A DNA stretch of 64,000 nt from Dyadobacter fanqingshengii. GTDB lineage: Bacteria; Bacteroidota; Bacteroidia; Cytophagales; Spirosomataceae. Both the position numbers and the translations under genes were made by a program. Shown piece after piece: positions 52,249 through 61,073 of the stretch (position 1 is the stretch's first letter; each line of letters opens with the position of its first letter). Location: the NCBI RefSeq assembly GCF_023822005.2, contig NZ_CP098806.1:1798001-1862000 (forward strand). Direction: 5' to 3'. The notes below the pieces were generated by a model. That model was not told the origin of the DNA, made no database searches, and saw only the letters and a program-made list of their open reading frames with translations.

Positions 52249-52584
52249 AGTGAAAATTTTCAATATACGCCTCTTGAATTGGGAAGATTTTTGTTATTAA
52301 AACACGCGAAAATACAAATTAACAGCATATGCGGAGGCCTGCCCGCTCTTTTTCGCTCCTATTTAGCATCATTATATACTAAGGACGCATTTAGATAACC
52401 TTGCCCTGATTCTTTTTGTTCTTACAGTCAGGATATTTAGAAAATAATTTCAAAAACGCGTAACCGGGGCTGCCGTATTATCGGCGATTTTAACCTACCT
52501 TTTCGGCAGCGCTTTGATTTTTTGTAGGATTGTACCCTATATTTGGACATTCAAAGTGCTACAAGATCCCTTAAATCGAAAGTT
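52249..52584. other. 336-base divergent intergenic region (acnB / topA)
   Basis: No ORF worth calling. It holds the topA promoter candidate (52513-52545). For acnB a near match TTAATTTG exists on the minus strand around 52318, but not an exact -7 element. No riboswitch or tRNA fold was recognised. Confidence 0.6.
52513..52545 (+). promoter_or_regulatory. topA promoter (Bacteroidota-type)
   Basis: TTTG at 52513-52516 and TATATTTG at 52538-52545 are 21 bases apart, matching TTTG-N19-21-TAnnTTTG. The leader to ATG 52585 would be about 35 bases. Confidence 0.55.
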
Positions 52585-55035
52585 ATGTCAAAAAATCTGG
52601 TGATCGTAGAGTCACCGGCGAAGGCCAAAACCATTGAAAGTTATTTAGGAGCAGATTTCACCGTCAAGTCAAGTTTCGGGCACGTTCGTGACCTACCGGA
52701 GCATGATATGGGCGTGGATGTAGAGCATGGTTTCCAGCCTTCTTACGAAATTTCAGCTGATAAAGTCAAGGTGATATCCGAGCTTAAAAAACTGGCCAAA
52801 GGCGCAGAGGTTTGGCTGGCAACGGATGATGACCGCGAAGGAGAGGCGATTTCGTGGCACTTGAAAGAAGCGTTGGGGTTGCCTGATGATACCAAAAGAA
52901 TTGTGTTCCGGGAGATTACGAAAACCGCTTTACAAAACGCGATTTCCAAACCCCGTATAATAGATGTGGATCTTGTAGATGCGCAGCAGGCACGCAGGAT
53001 CCTCGACAGGCTTGTAGGTTATGAGCTTTCTCCTGTGCTTTGGAAAAAAATACGCATCGGAAAATCAAACCTTTCAGCAGGCCGTGTGCAATCCGTTGCA
53101 GTCCGGATTATCGTAGAAAGAGAAAGGGAAATTGATGCCTTCAGAAGCAAAAGCAGCTTTAAAGTAACCGCGCATTTTGATCTCGGAAACGGGAAAGTCT
53201 TAAATGCTGAACTCGCCAAGAATTTTGCGCAGGAAGACGATGCCATGAAATTTCTTGAAAAATGCCTTGGCGCACAATTCTCTATCAAAAGTCTTGAAGT
53301 TAAACCAGCTAAAAAAACACCCGCACCGCCATTCACAACCTCTACATTACAACAGGAAGCATCCAGAAAACTGAGCTTTTCCGTAGCGCAAACCATGACC
53401 GTGGCACAGCGGCTTTATGAAGCAGGTAAGATTTCCTATATGAGAACGGACTCCACAAATTTGTCGGAGGAAGCATTGGAAAAAGCCAGGGTTCAGATCA
53501 CGAAGGAATACGGGCAGGATTACTATAATAAAAGGATATTCAAGACCAAAAACGAATCGGCGCAGGAGGCTCACGAAGCCATCAGGCCAACTGATTTTTC
53601 AACATTAAATGGCAGCAGCGACCGGAATGAGCAGCGCTTGTACGAGCTGATCTGGAAGCGTGCGATTGCTTCTCAAATGTCAGATGCGCAACTGGAACGC
53701 ACAACGGCAACCATTTCTATATCCACCACTTCGGAAGAACTTGTTGCGCAAGGTGAGGTGATCAAATTTGAGGGTTTCCTGAAAGTATACCTGGAATCCA
53801 GCGATGATGAAGGCGATGAAGAGCAAAAAGGAATGCTGCCTCCATTGAACATTAACCAGATCCTGAACCTGGCAGACATGAAGGCGACGGAGCGTTTTAC
53901 CCGAAACCCGCCGCGTTATACGGAAGCAAGTTTGGTAAAAAAGCTGGAAGAAATGGGCATCGGACGTCCATCTACATACGCACCTACGATTTCTACTATT
54001 TTAAGGCGTGAATACATTGTAAAGGAAGACCGTCAGGGAAACGAACGCGAGTTCAAAGAACTGACGCTTTCGAACAATCAGATCGTTGGGAAAGTTAACA
54101 AGGAAATATACGGTTCAGAAAAGGCAAAACTGTTTCCAACAAGCACCGGAATGGTCGTTAACGACTTCCTTGTCAGCCACTTCAATGACATTATAGATTA
54201 TTCTTTCACAGCGAATGTTGAGAAGGACTTTGACAATATAGCGGACGGCCAGCTGGAATGGCGCCAGATGATCAAAAACTTTTATACACCATTCCAAAAG
54301 AAGGTTACCGAGGCCAATGAGGAAGCGATTGATCGCAGCCTGACCTCTCGTGATCTTGGTGAAGATCCTGCAACGGGCAAAAAAGTGTCCGTGAGAATCG
54401 GAAAATATGGTCCTTATGTGCAGATCGGCGATGCCGAGGATGAAGAAAAACCAAAGTTCGCCAGTTTAATGAAAGGCCAGCTGATGGAGAACATTACGCT
54501 GGACGAAGCTTTCGAACTTTTCAAACTTCCGCGTGAAGTAGGTTTGTATGAAGAAAAAGAGCTGATCGTTAACATTGGGAAATTCGGCCCTTATGTGAAG
54601 CATGACGGCAAATATTATTCTTTGGCCAGAACGGATGATCCCATAGCGGTTACCGAAGACAGGCTGGTTGAAATTATCACTGAAAAGCGCCTGAACGACA
54701 GCAACAGGACCATCAAAGAATTCAGTGAAGATCCTGATGCAAAAGTGCTTAATGGTAAATATGGACCTTACATTGCTTTTGGAAAAAAGAATGTAAAAAT
54801 CCCGAAAGGCACCGAGCCAGCATCATTGACTTACGAAGAAGTGGTGAAACTGGCGGCAGAAACACCGGACAGGCCGGCAGGAAGAGGCGCGAAGAAACCA
54901 GCGGCGAAAGCAGCAGTGGCAAAAGCACCGGCAGAGAAGAAAGTAGCGGACAAAAAACCCGCGGCCAAGAAGCCAGCAGCAAAAAAGCCCGCGGCAAAAA
55001 AAGCAGCGGCACCCAAAGCAGCGAAGAAGAGCTAA
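52585..55035 (+). CDS. topA: DNA topoisomerase I with Lys/Ala-rich tail
   Basis: The 816-residue protein is a type IA topoisomerase: TOPRIM start KNLVIVESPAKAKTIESYL, catalytic Tyr285 in ISYMRTDST, and GRPSTYAPTIS near 470. Instead of the Cys4 zinc ribbons of the Escherichia enzyme, three to four topo-C repeat units (KYGPYVQIG, KFGPYVKHD, KYGPYIAFG) follow. The last 60 residues are almost only Lys, Ala and Pro, a histone-H1-like tail for DNA binding. ATG 52585 is used; an upstream start at 52543 would add 14 residues. It relaxes negative supercoils. Confidence 0.95.
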   Translation: MSKNLVIVESPAKAKTIESYLGADFTVKSSFGHVRDLPEHDMGVDVEHGFQPSYEISADKVKVISELKKLAKGAEVWLATDDDREGEAISWHLKEALGLPDDTKRIVFREITKTALQNAISKPRIIDVDLVDAQQARRILDRLVGYELSPVLWKKIRIGKSNLSAGRVQSVAVRIIVEREREIDAFRSKSSFKVTAHFDLGNGKVLNAELAKNFAQEDDAMKFLEKCLGAQFSIKSLEVKPAKKTPAPPFTTSTLQQEASRKLSFSVAQTMTVAQRLYEAGKISYMRTDSTNLSEEALEKARVQITKEYGQDYYNKRIFKTKNESAQEAHEAIRPTDFSTLNGSSDRNEQRLYELIWKRAIASQMSDAQLERTTATISISTTSEELVAQGEVIKFEGFLKVYLESSDDEGDEEQKGMLPPLNINQILNLADMKATERFTRNPPRYTEASLVKKLEEMGIGRPSTYAPTISTILRREYIVKEDRQGNEREFKELTLSNNQIVGKVNKEIYGSEKAKLFPTSTGMVVNDFLVSHFNDIIDYSFTANVEKDFDNIADGQLEWRQMIKNFYTPFQKKVTEANEEAIDRSLTSRDLGEDPATGKKVSVRIGKYGPYVQIGDAEDEEKPKFASLMKGQLMENITLDEAFELFKLPREVGLYEEKELIVNIGKFGPYVKHDGKYYSLARTDDPIAVTEDRLVEIITEKRLNDSNRTIKEFSEDPDAKVLNGKYGPYIAFGKKNVKIPKGTEPASLTYEEVVKLAAETPDRPAGRGAKKPAAKAAVAKAPAEKKVADKKPAAKKPAAKKPAAKKAAAPKAAKKS

Positions 55036-55069
55036 ACAATAAATCAGTTACACACTAGGAATTGAAATC

Positions 55070-55756
55070 ATGAAAAAACTTGTAGTGCTGTCGGGGGCGG
55101 GAATCAGCGCCGAAAGCGGGATCAGTACGTTCCGCGATAACGGAGGCTTGTGGGACAATTTTCGCATTGAAGACGTTGCCACGCCAGAAGCCTGGCAGCG
55201 GAACCAGGAGCTTGTGCTGGACTTTTACAACCAGCGAAGAAAGCAGGCCGCAACCGTGAAACCAAACGCGGCACATTACGCACTTGTGGAATTGGAAAAA
55301 GATTACGACGTGACCATCATCACGCAAAACGTTGATAATCTGCATGAAATCGCCGGGTCCTCCCATGTGATCCATTTGCATGGCGAGCTGTTCAAATCCA
55401 GAAGCACGAAGAACCCGGATCTGGTTTACGAAATGTCGTCCTGGGAGCTGAAAACAGGAGATCTTTGCGAGCTGGGAAGTCAGTTAAGGCCGCACATTGT
55501 GTGGTTTGGCGAGGAGGTTCCGATGATGGAAATAGCCATGGAGGTTACCGAAGAAGCTGACATTTTCGTCGTGGTAGGCACTTCCCTGGCCGTTTATCCT
55601 GCCGCAGGGCTTGTACATTATGTAGGCGCAGGCAAGCCTGTTTACATTATCGATCCTGCGAAACCGGACATTACCCTGAAATCCAACATGACATTCATCC
55701 AGGAAAAGGCAACAACGGGAATGGAAATTCTTATCAAAAATATTACCAATCAATAA
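55070..55756 (+). CDS. cobB: Sirtuin-type NAD-dependent deacylase without zinc Cys set
   Basis: The 228-residue protein has the sirtuin blocks [37 protein letters not shown] and IHLHGEL with catalytic His104, then [10 protein letters not shown]. Tyr53 and Arg56 in FYNQRR match the class III pair that favours succinyl/malonyl removal. The zinc-ribbon region between His104 and [10 protein letters not shown] contains only one Cys (GDLCEL) instead of four, so it probably does not hold zinc. It starts 35 bases after topA and its stop overlaps folD by 1 base. It likely removes acyl groups from proteins. Confidence 0.9.
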   Translation: MKKLVVLSGAGISAESGISTFRDNGGLWDNFRIEDVATPEAWQRNQELVLDFYNQRRKQAATVKPNAAHYALVELEKDYDVTIITQNVDNLHEIAGSSHVIHLHGELFKSRSTKNPDLVYEMSSWELKTGDLCELGSQLRPHIVWFGEEVPMMEIAMEVTEEADIFVVVGTSLAVYPAAGLVHYVGAGKPVYIIDPAKPDITLKSNMTFIQEKATTGMEILIKNITNQ

Positions 55757-56637
55757 TGCAGTTACTAGACGGGAAAGCAATTTCATCCCAAATTAAGTTT
55801 GAAATAAAAAACGAAGTGGAAGCGTGGATCGCGAATGGCGGCAAGAAGCCACATTTGGCGGCAATCCTCGTGGGTGCGGACGGTGCAAGCGAAACATATG
55901 TAGCGTCTAAAATCAGGAGCTGCGAGGAAATCGGTTTCACATCAACATTACTGAGATTCGGGCCTGAGATAAGCGAAAAAGAACTTTTGGAAGCGGTGGA
56001 AGGATTGAATAATGATCCTGATGTGGACGGATTCATTGTACAACTTCCTTTACCCAAACATATTTCTGAAAACACAATCATGGAAGCCGTAAGTCCCGCA
56101 AAGGACGTGGATGGTTTCCACCCGGTGAATGTGGGTAAAATGTGCAAGGGACTTCCTGCGTACATTTCTGCAACGCCGTTTGGCATTATGGAAATGCTTA
56201 TTCGTGCCAAAATTGAAACCAGCGGCAAACATTGCGTAGTGATCGGCCGCAGCCAGATCGTGGGATTGCCGATGAGCATACTCATGCAGCGCAACGAATA
56301 TCCGGGCAATTGCACGGTGACCATTACGCATTCAAGAACGCAAAATTTGAAAGAAATCTGTCAAACCGCCGATATTTTGATCGTTGCATTAGGCAGGCCA
56401 GAATTTGTTACCGCTGATTACGTTAAAGAAGGAGCAGTGGTGATTGACGTGGGCATTACCAGAGTTGTGGATGAAACCAAGAAAAGCGGTTTCGCCATCA
56501 AAGGTGATGTTGATTTTAATGACGTTGCGCCCAAAGCAAGTTACATTACGCCCGTTCCGGGCGGCGTTGGTTTGATGACCATTTGTGGGTTGCTTACCAA
56601 CACATTTAAAGCTGCTAAGAAGGAAATTTACAGTTGA
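55756..56637 (+). CDS. folD: Bifunctional methylene-THF dehydrogenase/cyclohydrolase
   Basis: The 293-residue protein has the FolD blocks: [16 protein letters not shown] (substrate Lys near 56), [44 protein letters not shown] for NADP, and [16 protein letters not shown] near the end. It interconverts 5,10-methylene- and 10-formyl-tetrahydrofolate. The ATG overlaps the sirtuin stop by 1 base (TAATG), so translation is coupled. The next gene, an XRE protein, follows 18 bases on. Confidence 0.95.
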   Translation: MQLLDGKAISSQIKFEIKNEVEAWIANGGKKPHLAAILVGADGASETYVASKIRSCEEIGFTSTLLRFGPEISEKELLEAVEGLNNDPDVDGFIVQLPLPKHISENTIMEAVSPAKDVDGFHPVNVGKMCKGLPAYISATPFGIMEMLIRAKIETSGKHCVVIGRSQIVGLPMSILMQRNEYPGNCTVTITHSRTQNLKEICQTADILIVALGRPEFVTADYVKEGAVVIDVGITRVVDETKKSGFAIKGDVDFNDVAPKASYITPVPGGVGLMTICGLLTNTFKAAKKEIYS

Positions 56638-56655
56638 AACCTGCAAGGCAATATT

Positions 56656-57822
56656 ATGAGCATCGTAAGCAACAACATCAAATATCTCAGAAGGCTCAAC
56701 GGCCTTACACAAGAGCAATTTGCAAGAAAGATCGCTATTAAGCGCTCGCTGCTTGGCGCTTACGAAGAAGCCCGCGCCAATCCGAATCTGACCAATCTGA
56801 AAAATATGGCGGCGGCATTTGGCATTACGGTGGATAATCTGCTCAAAAATGACCTCAGAAAATTACGCGAAACGCCTGATATGTCTTTGCCTATGAATCC
56901 AGGTCGTCCTATGACGGTTTCGCATTCAGGCAATTTGCCAACTCCGGCGCAAACGCGCATTCCGGCTTTTTCGGAGCCGCAGCCATTGTCTAAGATTATG
57001 GAAAAATACCAGCAGCCGGAACCCGAGATCCGAATGGTTTCCAAGCAGGTCAATTTCAAACCTGTTAACGGCGAGCCACAAAGTCAGCCAGCGACGCCGG
57101 TTGTACAGCCTGTGCCACCCGTGCAACCCGTTTTTCAGAACCAGCCCATTGCTCAAACTCAGCCAGCTTTTCAAAATCAGACAGCTTTTCAGAGTCAACC
57201 CGTTTCCCAAAATAAGCCAGTCCCTCAAAATCAACCAGTGATACAGAATCCCCAGGTTAGTGCCCGCCCGGATTCACAATTGCCCGTTTTTAACAATCAA
57301 TTCCAGGGAAATCAGTTTAATGTGCAGGTTGAAGAAAAGGTGGTTAACTACCCTACTATTCAATGGGTTTCGAAAAATTTGCAGCAAGAATATCTGGCCA
57401 ATTTCCAGAATCCGGGATATTTAAATCAATTACCCGTTTTTCAGCTCCCTAACCTGCCCATGGGTTACTACCGGGCATTCGAAAGCGGTGCCGATTTCGC
57501 ATATCCGGGCTCCATTCTCGTAGGAACATTTGTAAGGAACTGGTACGACATTAAGGATGGCATGCAATACATTTTCGTGTTGCGTGGCCACGGTTTTGTG
57601 TACAGAACAGCATTTAATCAGGTTAAAACTTCCGGCATTTTACTACTAACCTCCGATATGGCCGATTTGGAAGAACTGGAAGTGCCTTTGCAGGATGTGC
57701 AGGAAGTTTGGGAAGTGAAAGCTTTCGTGAGTTTGCAGTTACCTACGCCGCAGCCTTCATTGGAAAGGGTCAGCCTGCTGGTGGATGAATTACAGCAGGA
57801 ACTGAACCAATACAGATCTTAA
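56656..57822 (+). CDS. XRE regulator with Gln/Pro-rich linker and LexA/S24-like C-terminal domain
   Basis: The 388-residue protein has an XRE HTH at residues 5-60 (NNIKYLRRLNGLTQEQFARKIAIKRSLLGAYEEARANPNLTNLKNMAAAF). A long disordered linker runs from about 70 to 225, rich in Gln, Pro and Asn, with short QNQP/AFQNQ-type repeats near 155-200. The C-terminal part (about 265-380) resembles S24/LexA folds (FESGADFAYPGSILVGTFVRNWYDIKDGMQYIFVLRGHGFVYR). The catalytic Ser-Met motif of LexA is replaced by YPGSI, and no clear Lys partner is seen, so self-cleavage is doubtful. It follows folD by 18 bases. Target genes unknown. Confidence 0.82.
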   Translation: MSIVSNNIKYLRRLNGLTQEQFARKIAIKRSLLGAYEEARANPNLTNLKNMAAAFGITVDNLLKNDLRKLRETPDMSLPMNPGRPMTVSHSGNLPTPAQTRIPAFSEPQPLSKIMEKYQQPEPEIRMVSKQVNFKPVNGEPQSQPATPVVQPVPPVQPVFQNQPIAQTQPAFQNQTAFQSQPVSQNKPVPQNQPVIQNPQVSARPDSQLPVFNNQFQGNQFNVQVEEKVVNYPTIQWVSKNLQQEYLANFQNPGYLNQLPVFQLPNLPMGYYRAFESGADFAYPGSILVGTFVRNWYDIKDGMQYIFVLRGHGFVYRTAFNQVKTSGILLLTSDMADLEELEVPLQDVQEVWEVKAFVSLQLPTPQPSLERVSLLVDELQQELNQYRS

Positions 57823-58596
57823 TTATTTGGACAAAGCATTAAATAATGCTTCGATTTTCGGCAAATCCTTGCTTTTCGCAGTCGTTTCCAGGATTGCGAC
57901 GCCCATTTGATACCAAAGGCCATCACCGGCTGTAATGTATTTTCCCGCTTTTTTAGGCTTGGCATCTGAAGCATTATCCGGCACAAATTCAGCTTTATAA
58001 ACGGTGTCCATGATTTTTTGCAGCTGCGACCATTCCAGGTTTCTGGCAGGACTTTTGTCCGTCACAACCGTGAACGACTTTTCCGCGAATGACGCCCGCA
58101 AGTCTAACTGCTTTTGTTTGTCGCCATCAATTTCCAGGTAAGTAAGCTCAAAGGCCTTCTCTCTCCCACCCGCTTCGAACACAGCCTGCATAAATTCCTG
58201 CAAGAAATACGACCAGCGTTCTTTATCAACCGGATAAATGGTCACCATTTTGCCACTTTCATCCAGCTCAATTTCTATAAAATCTTCAAATTCACTCTCT
58301 TCCCTTTTTCTGATGATCTTGGATGACGCCATAATGTCCTGAAACTGATCAATCCAAATCGCAGGAACATTGCCTTTCCAGGCGTAATCGTCATCCGGAG
58401 AAAATCCTTCATCCAGCAGATCGTCCTCATCCAGCTCATCGCGATCCAGATATTTAATGTCAAAGTCAACTGTCAGCTGATCTTTGGAAGCGATATCCAG
58501 TTTGAGTGTATAAAAATGCGAAAAGGGAGCCGGAACGACCGATGCCGTTTGAAAACGAATGATATAGTAACCTGGGATCTGAATATTTTTATCCAT
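57823..58596 (-). CDS. Acidic conserved protein of unknown function
   Basis: The 257-residue protein is not a family I can name. It is acidic, with a cluster at about 50-70 (DRDELDEDDLLDEGFSPDDDY), and has no signal peptide or membrane segment. Later sections look like mixed alpha/beta (ELTYLEIDGDKQKQLDLRASFAEKSFTVVTDKS). It overlaps menE by 8 bases at its start, so it may be co-translated, but it shares no obvious menaquinone role. It converges with the XRE gene with adjacent stops. Confidence 0.75.
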   Translation of the reverse strand: MDKNIQIPGYYIIRFQTASVVPAPFSHFYTLKLDIASKDQLTVDFDIKYLDRDELDEDDLLDEGFSPDDDYAWKGNVPAIWIDQFQDIMASSKIIRKREESEFEDFIEIELDESGKMVTIYPVDKERWSYFLQEFMQAVFEAGGREKAFELTYLEIDGDKQKQLDLRASFAEKSFTVVTDKSPARNLEWSQLQKIMDTVYKAEFVPDNASDAKPKKAGKYITAGDGLWYQMGVAILETTAKSKDLPKIEALFNALSK

Positions 58597-59674
58597 TTTG
58601 AGATGCTAAAAGTTGTTGGACAGTGCGGCGTTTATCGACCTTGTCCGTGGTGGTTTTACTAAAATGCTGCACAAAGTAAACATGTTTCGGGGTTTCATAG
58701 GCGGAAAGGCGTTTTCTAATTTCCGGAATGATGCCATCAGCTCCTAAAACACTGGCGGGTCCTTCAATGATCAAAACCAATTTCTGACCTAATTTTTCAT
58801 CGGGCACAGACCAATTAAAAAACGCATTCGTGATTTTCAGATCATAAAAAACTTCTCCGACGCTCGCATCGATTTTATCCAAAACAATCTTCACCCCGCC
58901 CGAATTGATCACATTATCAGCACGTCCTATCCATTTGAATGTGTTCCCTGAAATCTCGACCAGATCATTCGTCTGAACAATTTCCCCGTTCGTGACAGGA
59001 CCTGAAATTTGCAGGCAGCCGCGCTCGTCTATGCCGAAATCAATGTTCGGTAAGAAGTGGTAATCCTCCGAAAAATTTTCCCCGTTCAATCTGCGCAATG
59101 CAATGTGTGAAACGGTTTCGGTCATGCCATAACTATGGAAAACCGGAATGTTTAATGCTTCGATTTTTCTTTGCAAAGAAACAGTAACCGGTGCCCCGCC
59201 GAGAAGGATTTTCCCAAGTCGGCTAACCTGATCTTCTGTGTTTGGATTAGCAAGAATGGCAAGAAGTTGCAGGGGAACCAGTGCAGCAAAATCAAATACC
59301 GCATTTTCGACAACATCCAGCAGCGGATTAGCCGAAGGTTCGATGATCGTCATCTCCCAATCCAGCTCCATCCCCCGAACAAGCATCATTAAGCCAGCTA
59401 TATAATTTACATTGAGGCAAACCAGCGCGCGAGTCTCTTTTCCCAGATCAAGCGCCTTACCCGTCATCTGAGCGCTGCTAACCAGTTGTCTCCGTTGGAC
59501 TTCAATGGGCTTGGGATCGCCGGTTGAACCGGATGTTTGTAATGTGAAAGTCTGCTGGCCGTTCAGCCACGATTGCATGAAATCATACGCTTTACCAAAG
59601 TAGGGATGCTCTGGTCGTTGCTGGGTTTTGATGGCGGTTATACTTGTGTTCCAGGGCATTGGAAAGTTATTCAT
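58589..59674 (-). CDS. menE: o-Succinylbenzoate-CoA ligase-like AMP-binding enzyme
   Basis: The 361-residue protein has the AMP-binding motif TSGSTGDPKPIEV (about 48-60), the HSYGMTETVSHIA stretch, and the GRADNVINSGGVKIV core near 255. This size and sequence fit the short MenE enzymes of Bacteroidota, which activate o-succinylbenzoate for menaquinone synthesis. I chose ATG 59674; a TTG at 59695 is possible. menB lies divergent 112 bases away, strengthening the assignment. Confidence 0.88.
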   Translation of the reverse strand: MNNFPMPWNTSITAIKTQQRPEHPYFGKAYDFMQSWLNGQQTFTLQTSGSTGDPKPIEVQRRQLVSSAQMTGKALDLGKETRALVCLNVNYIAGLMMLVRGMELDWEMTIIEPSANPLLDVVENAVFDFAALVPLQLLAILANPNTEDQVSRLGKILLGGAPVTVSLQRKIEALNIPVFHSYGMTETVSHIALRRLNGENFSEDYHFLPNIDFGIDERGCLQISGPVTNGEIVQTNDLVEISGNTFKWIGRADNVINSGGVKIVLDKIDASVGEVFYDLKITNAFFNWSVPDEKLGQKLVLIIEGPASVLGADGIIPEIRKRLSAYETPKHVYFVQHFSKTTTDKVDKRRTVQQLLASQNG

Positions 59675-59786
59675 TTGTGTTTGAAGGAAACCCAAACAAT
59701 CTGTAATTTCGCAGATTGTTGCGAACGAGTTAACGGCGGTTATAGTTAACTTTTTAACATCCGATTATTCATTTACATTCCGAATT

Positions 59787-60611
59787 ATGTCAAGTTCAAT
59801 TCAGTGGGAAACCATTAAAGAATACGAGGAAATCCTATTTACGCTGCACGAAGGCATTGCAAAAATAAGTATAAATCGCCCGCATAAACACAACGCATTC
59901 ACGCCGCTGACCGTTACGGAAATTATCGACGCGATGCACATTTGCCGCGAAGACACCCGGATCGACGTCATTATCTTAACAGGCGAAGGTGGAAAAGCAT
60001 TCTGTTCCGGCGGCGACCAGTCGGTGCGCGGACATGGCGGTTACATTGGCGATGACCATGTGCCGCGTTTGAATGTGCTCGACCTGCAACGTATGATCCG
60101 CTCAATCCCGAAGGCTGTTATCGCTATGGTTGCGGGCTGGGCAATCGGCGGCGGCCACGTGCTGCACGTCATTTGTGACCTGTCCATAGCAGCCGAAAAT
60201 GCAAGATTTGGTCAAACCGGCCCGAAAGTAGGAAGCTTTGACGGCGGTTTCGGCGCTTCTTATCTTGCCCGGGTCGTAGGACAGAAAAAAGCGCGTGAGA
60301 TCTGGTTCCTATGCGACCAATATGACGCGCAGGAAGCATTGCAGATGGGTTTGGTGAATAAAGTGGTTCCTTTGGAAGACCTGGAAACGACGACGGTTGA
60401 ATGGTGTAAAAAAATCCAGGAAAAGAGTCCGCTGTCCATCAGAATGCTGAAAAGTTCTTTCAATGCAGAGCTCGACGGACAGGCTGGAATCCAGGAATTG
60501 GCGGGAAATGCCACATTGCTTTATTATTTAAGCGAAGAAGCGAAAGAAGGGCAAAAATCGTTTCTTGAAAAAAGAAAACCCGATTTCAGTAAATACCCGA
60601 AATTTCCCTGA
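59787..60611 (+). CDS. menB: 1,4-Dihydroxy-2-naphthoyl-CoA synthase
   Basis: The 274-residue protein is MenB of the crotonase family: SGGDQSVRG near 75, [18 protein letters not shown] oxyanion region near 113-130, and [34 protein letters not shown] near 145-178. In the [10 protein letters not shown] stretch a Gly precedes Pro, as in the bicarbonate-dependent type of the Escherichia enzyme, where other MenB proteins have Asp. It closes the naphthalene ring in menaquinone synthesis. It is divergent from menE and followed 51 bases on by an EVE gene. Confidence 0.95.
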   Translation: MSSSIQWETIKEYEEILFTLHEGIAKISINRPHKHNAFTPLTVTEIIDAMHICREDTRIDVIILTGEGGKAFCSGGDQSVRGHGGYIGDDHVPRLNVLDLQRMIRSIPKAVIAMVAGWAIGGGHVLHVICDLSIAAENARFGQTGPKVGSFDGGFGASYLARVVGQKKAREIWFLCDQYDAQEALQMGLVNKVVPLEDLETTTVEWCKKIQEKSPLSIRMLKSSFNAELDGQAGIQELAGNATLLYYLSEEAKEGQKSFLEKRKPDFSKYPKFP

Positions 60612-60662
60612 TCGCGAAATGCGTCTTTTAATAAAAAATTCATCAAAAGTTAACTGAAATCC

Positions 60663-61073
60663 ATGAACCACTGGCTTGTAAAAAGTGAACCGAATACATA
60701 TTCCTGGGATCATCTCGTAAAGGAAAAAGAAGGCATGTGGGATGGCGTACGAAATTTTGCTGCCCGCAACAATCTCATGGCCATGAAAAAAGGAGATCTG
60801 GTTCTCTTTTATCATAGTAACGAGGGCAAAGAGGTTGTAGGTTTGGCAAAAGTTTCGAAAGAACATTATCCCGATCCAACCATTGATACGGGTGATTGGG
60901 TCGTTGTGAATGTAGTTCCGGTGGAACACTTTCCGAAAACCGTCACGCTGGCCCAGATCAAGAAACATGATATCCTTAAAAATATGGAACTTGTACGCTT
61001 GTCCCGGTTATCTGTCGTGCCGGTTAAGCGTGAGGAATTCGACATTATTGTTGCATTGGCACATGAATCTTAA
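60663..61073 (+). CDS. EVE (Thy28-like) domain protein
   Basis: The 136-residue protein is a single EVE domain: HWLVKSEPNTYSWDHLVKEKEGMWDGVRNFAARNNLMAMKKGDLVLFYHS near the N-terminus and VPVKREEFDIIVALAHE near the end. EVE domains are PUA-like and bind modified nucleobases, sometimes as readers of DNA modifications. It stands alone, so the modified base is unknown. Its stop overlaps the next gene's start by 11 bases. The gene follows menB but is unlikely to share a pathway. Confidence 0.9.
   Translation: MNHWLVKSEPNTYSWDHLVKEKEGMWDGVRNFAARNNLMAMKKGDLVLFYHSNEGKEVVGLAKVSKEHYPDPTIDTGDWVVVNVVPVEHFPKTVTLAQIKKHDILKNMELVRLSRLSVVPVKREEFDIIVALAHES

Noticed and set aside
54849..55035. Low-complexity Lys/Ala tail as a possible frameshift product
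   Set aside because: The frame stays open and the composition matches known topoisomerase tails.
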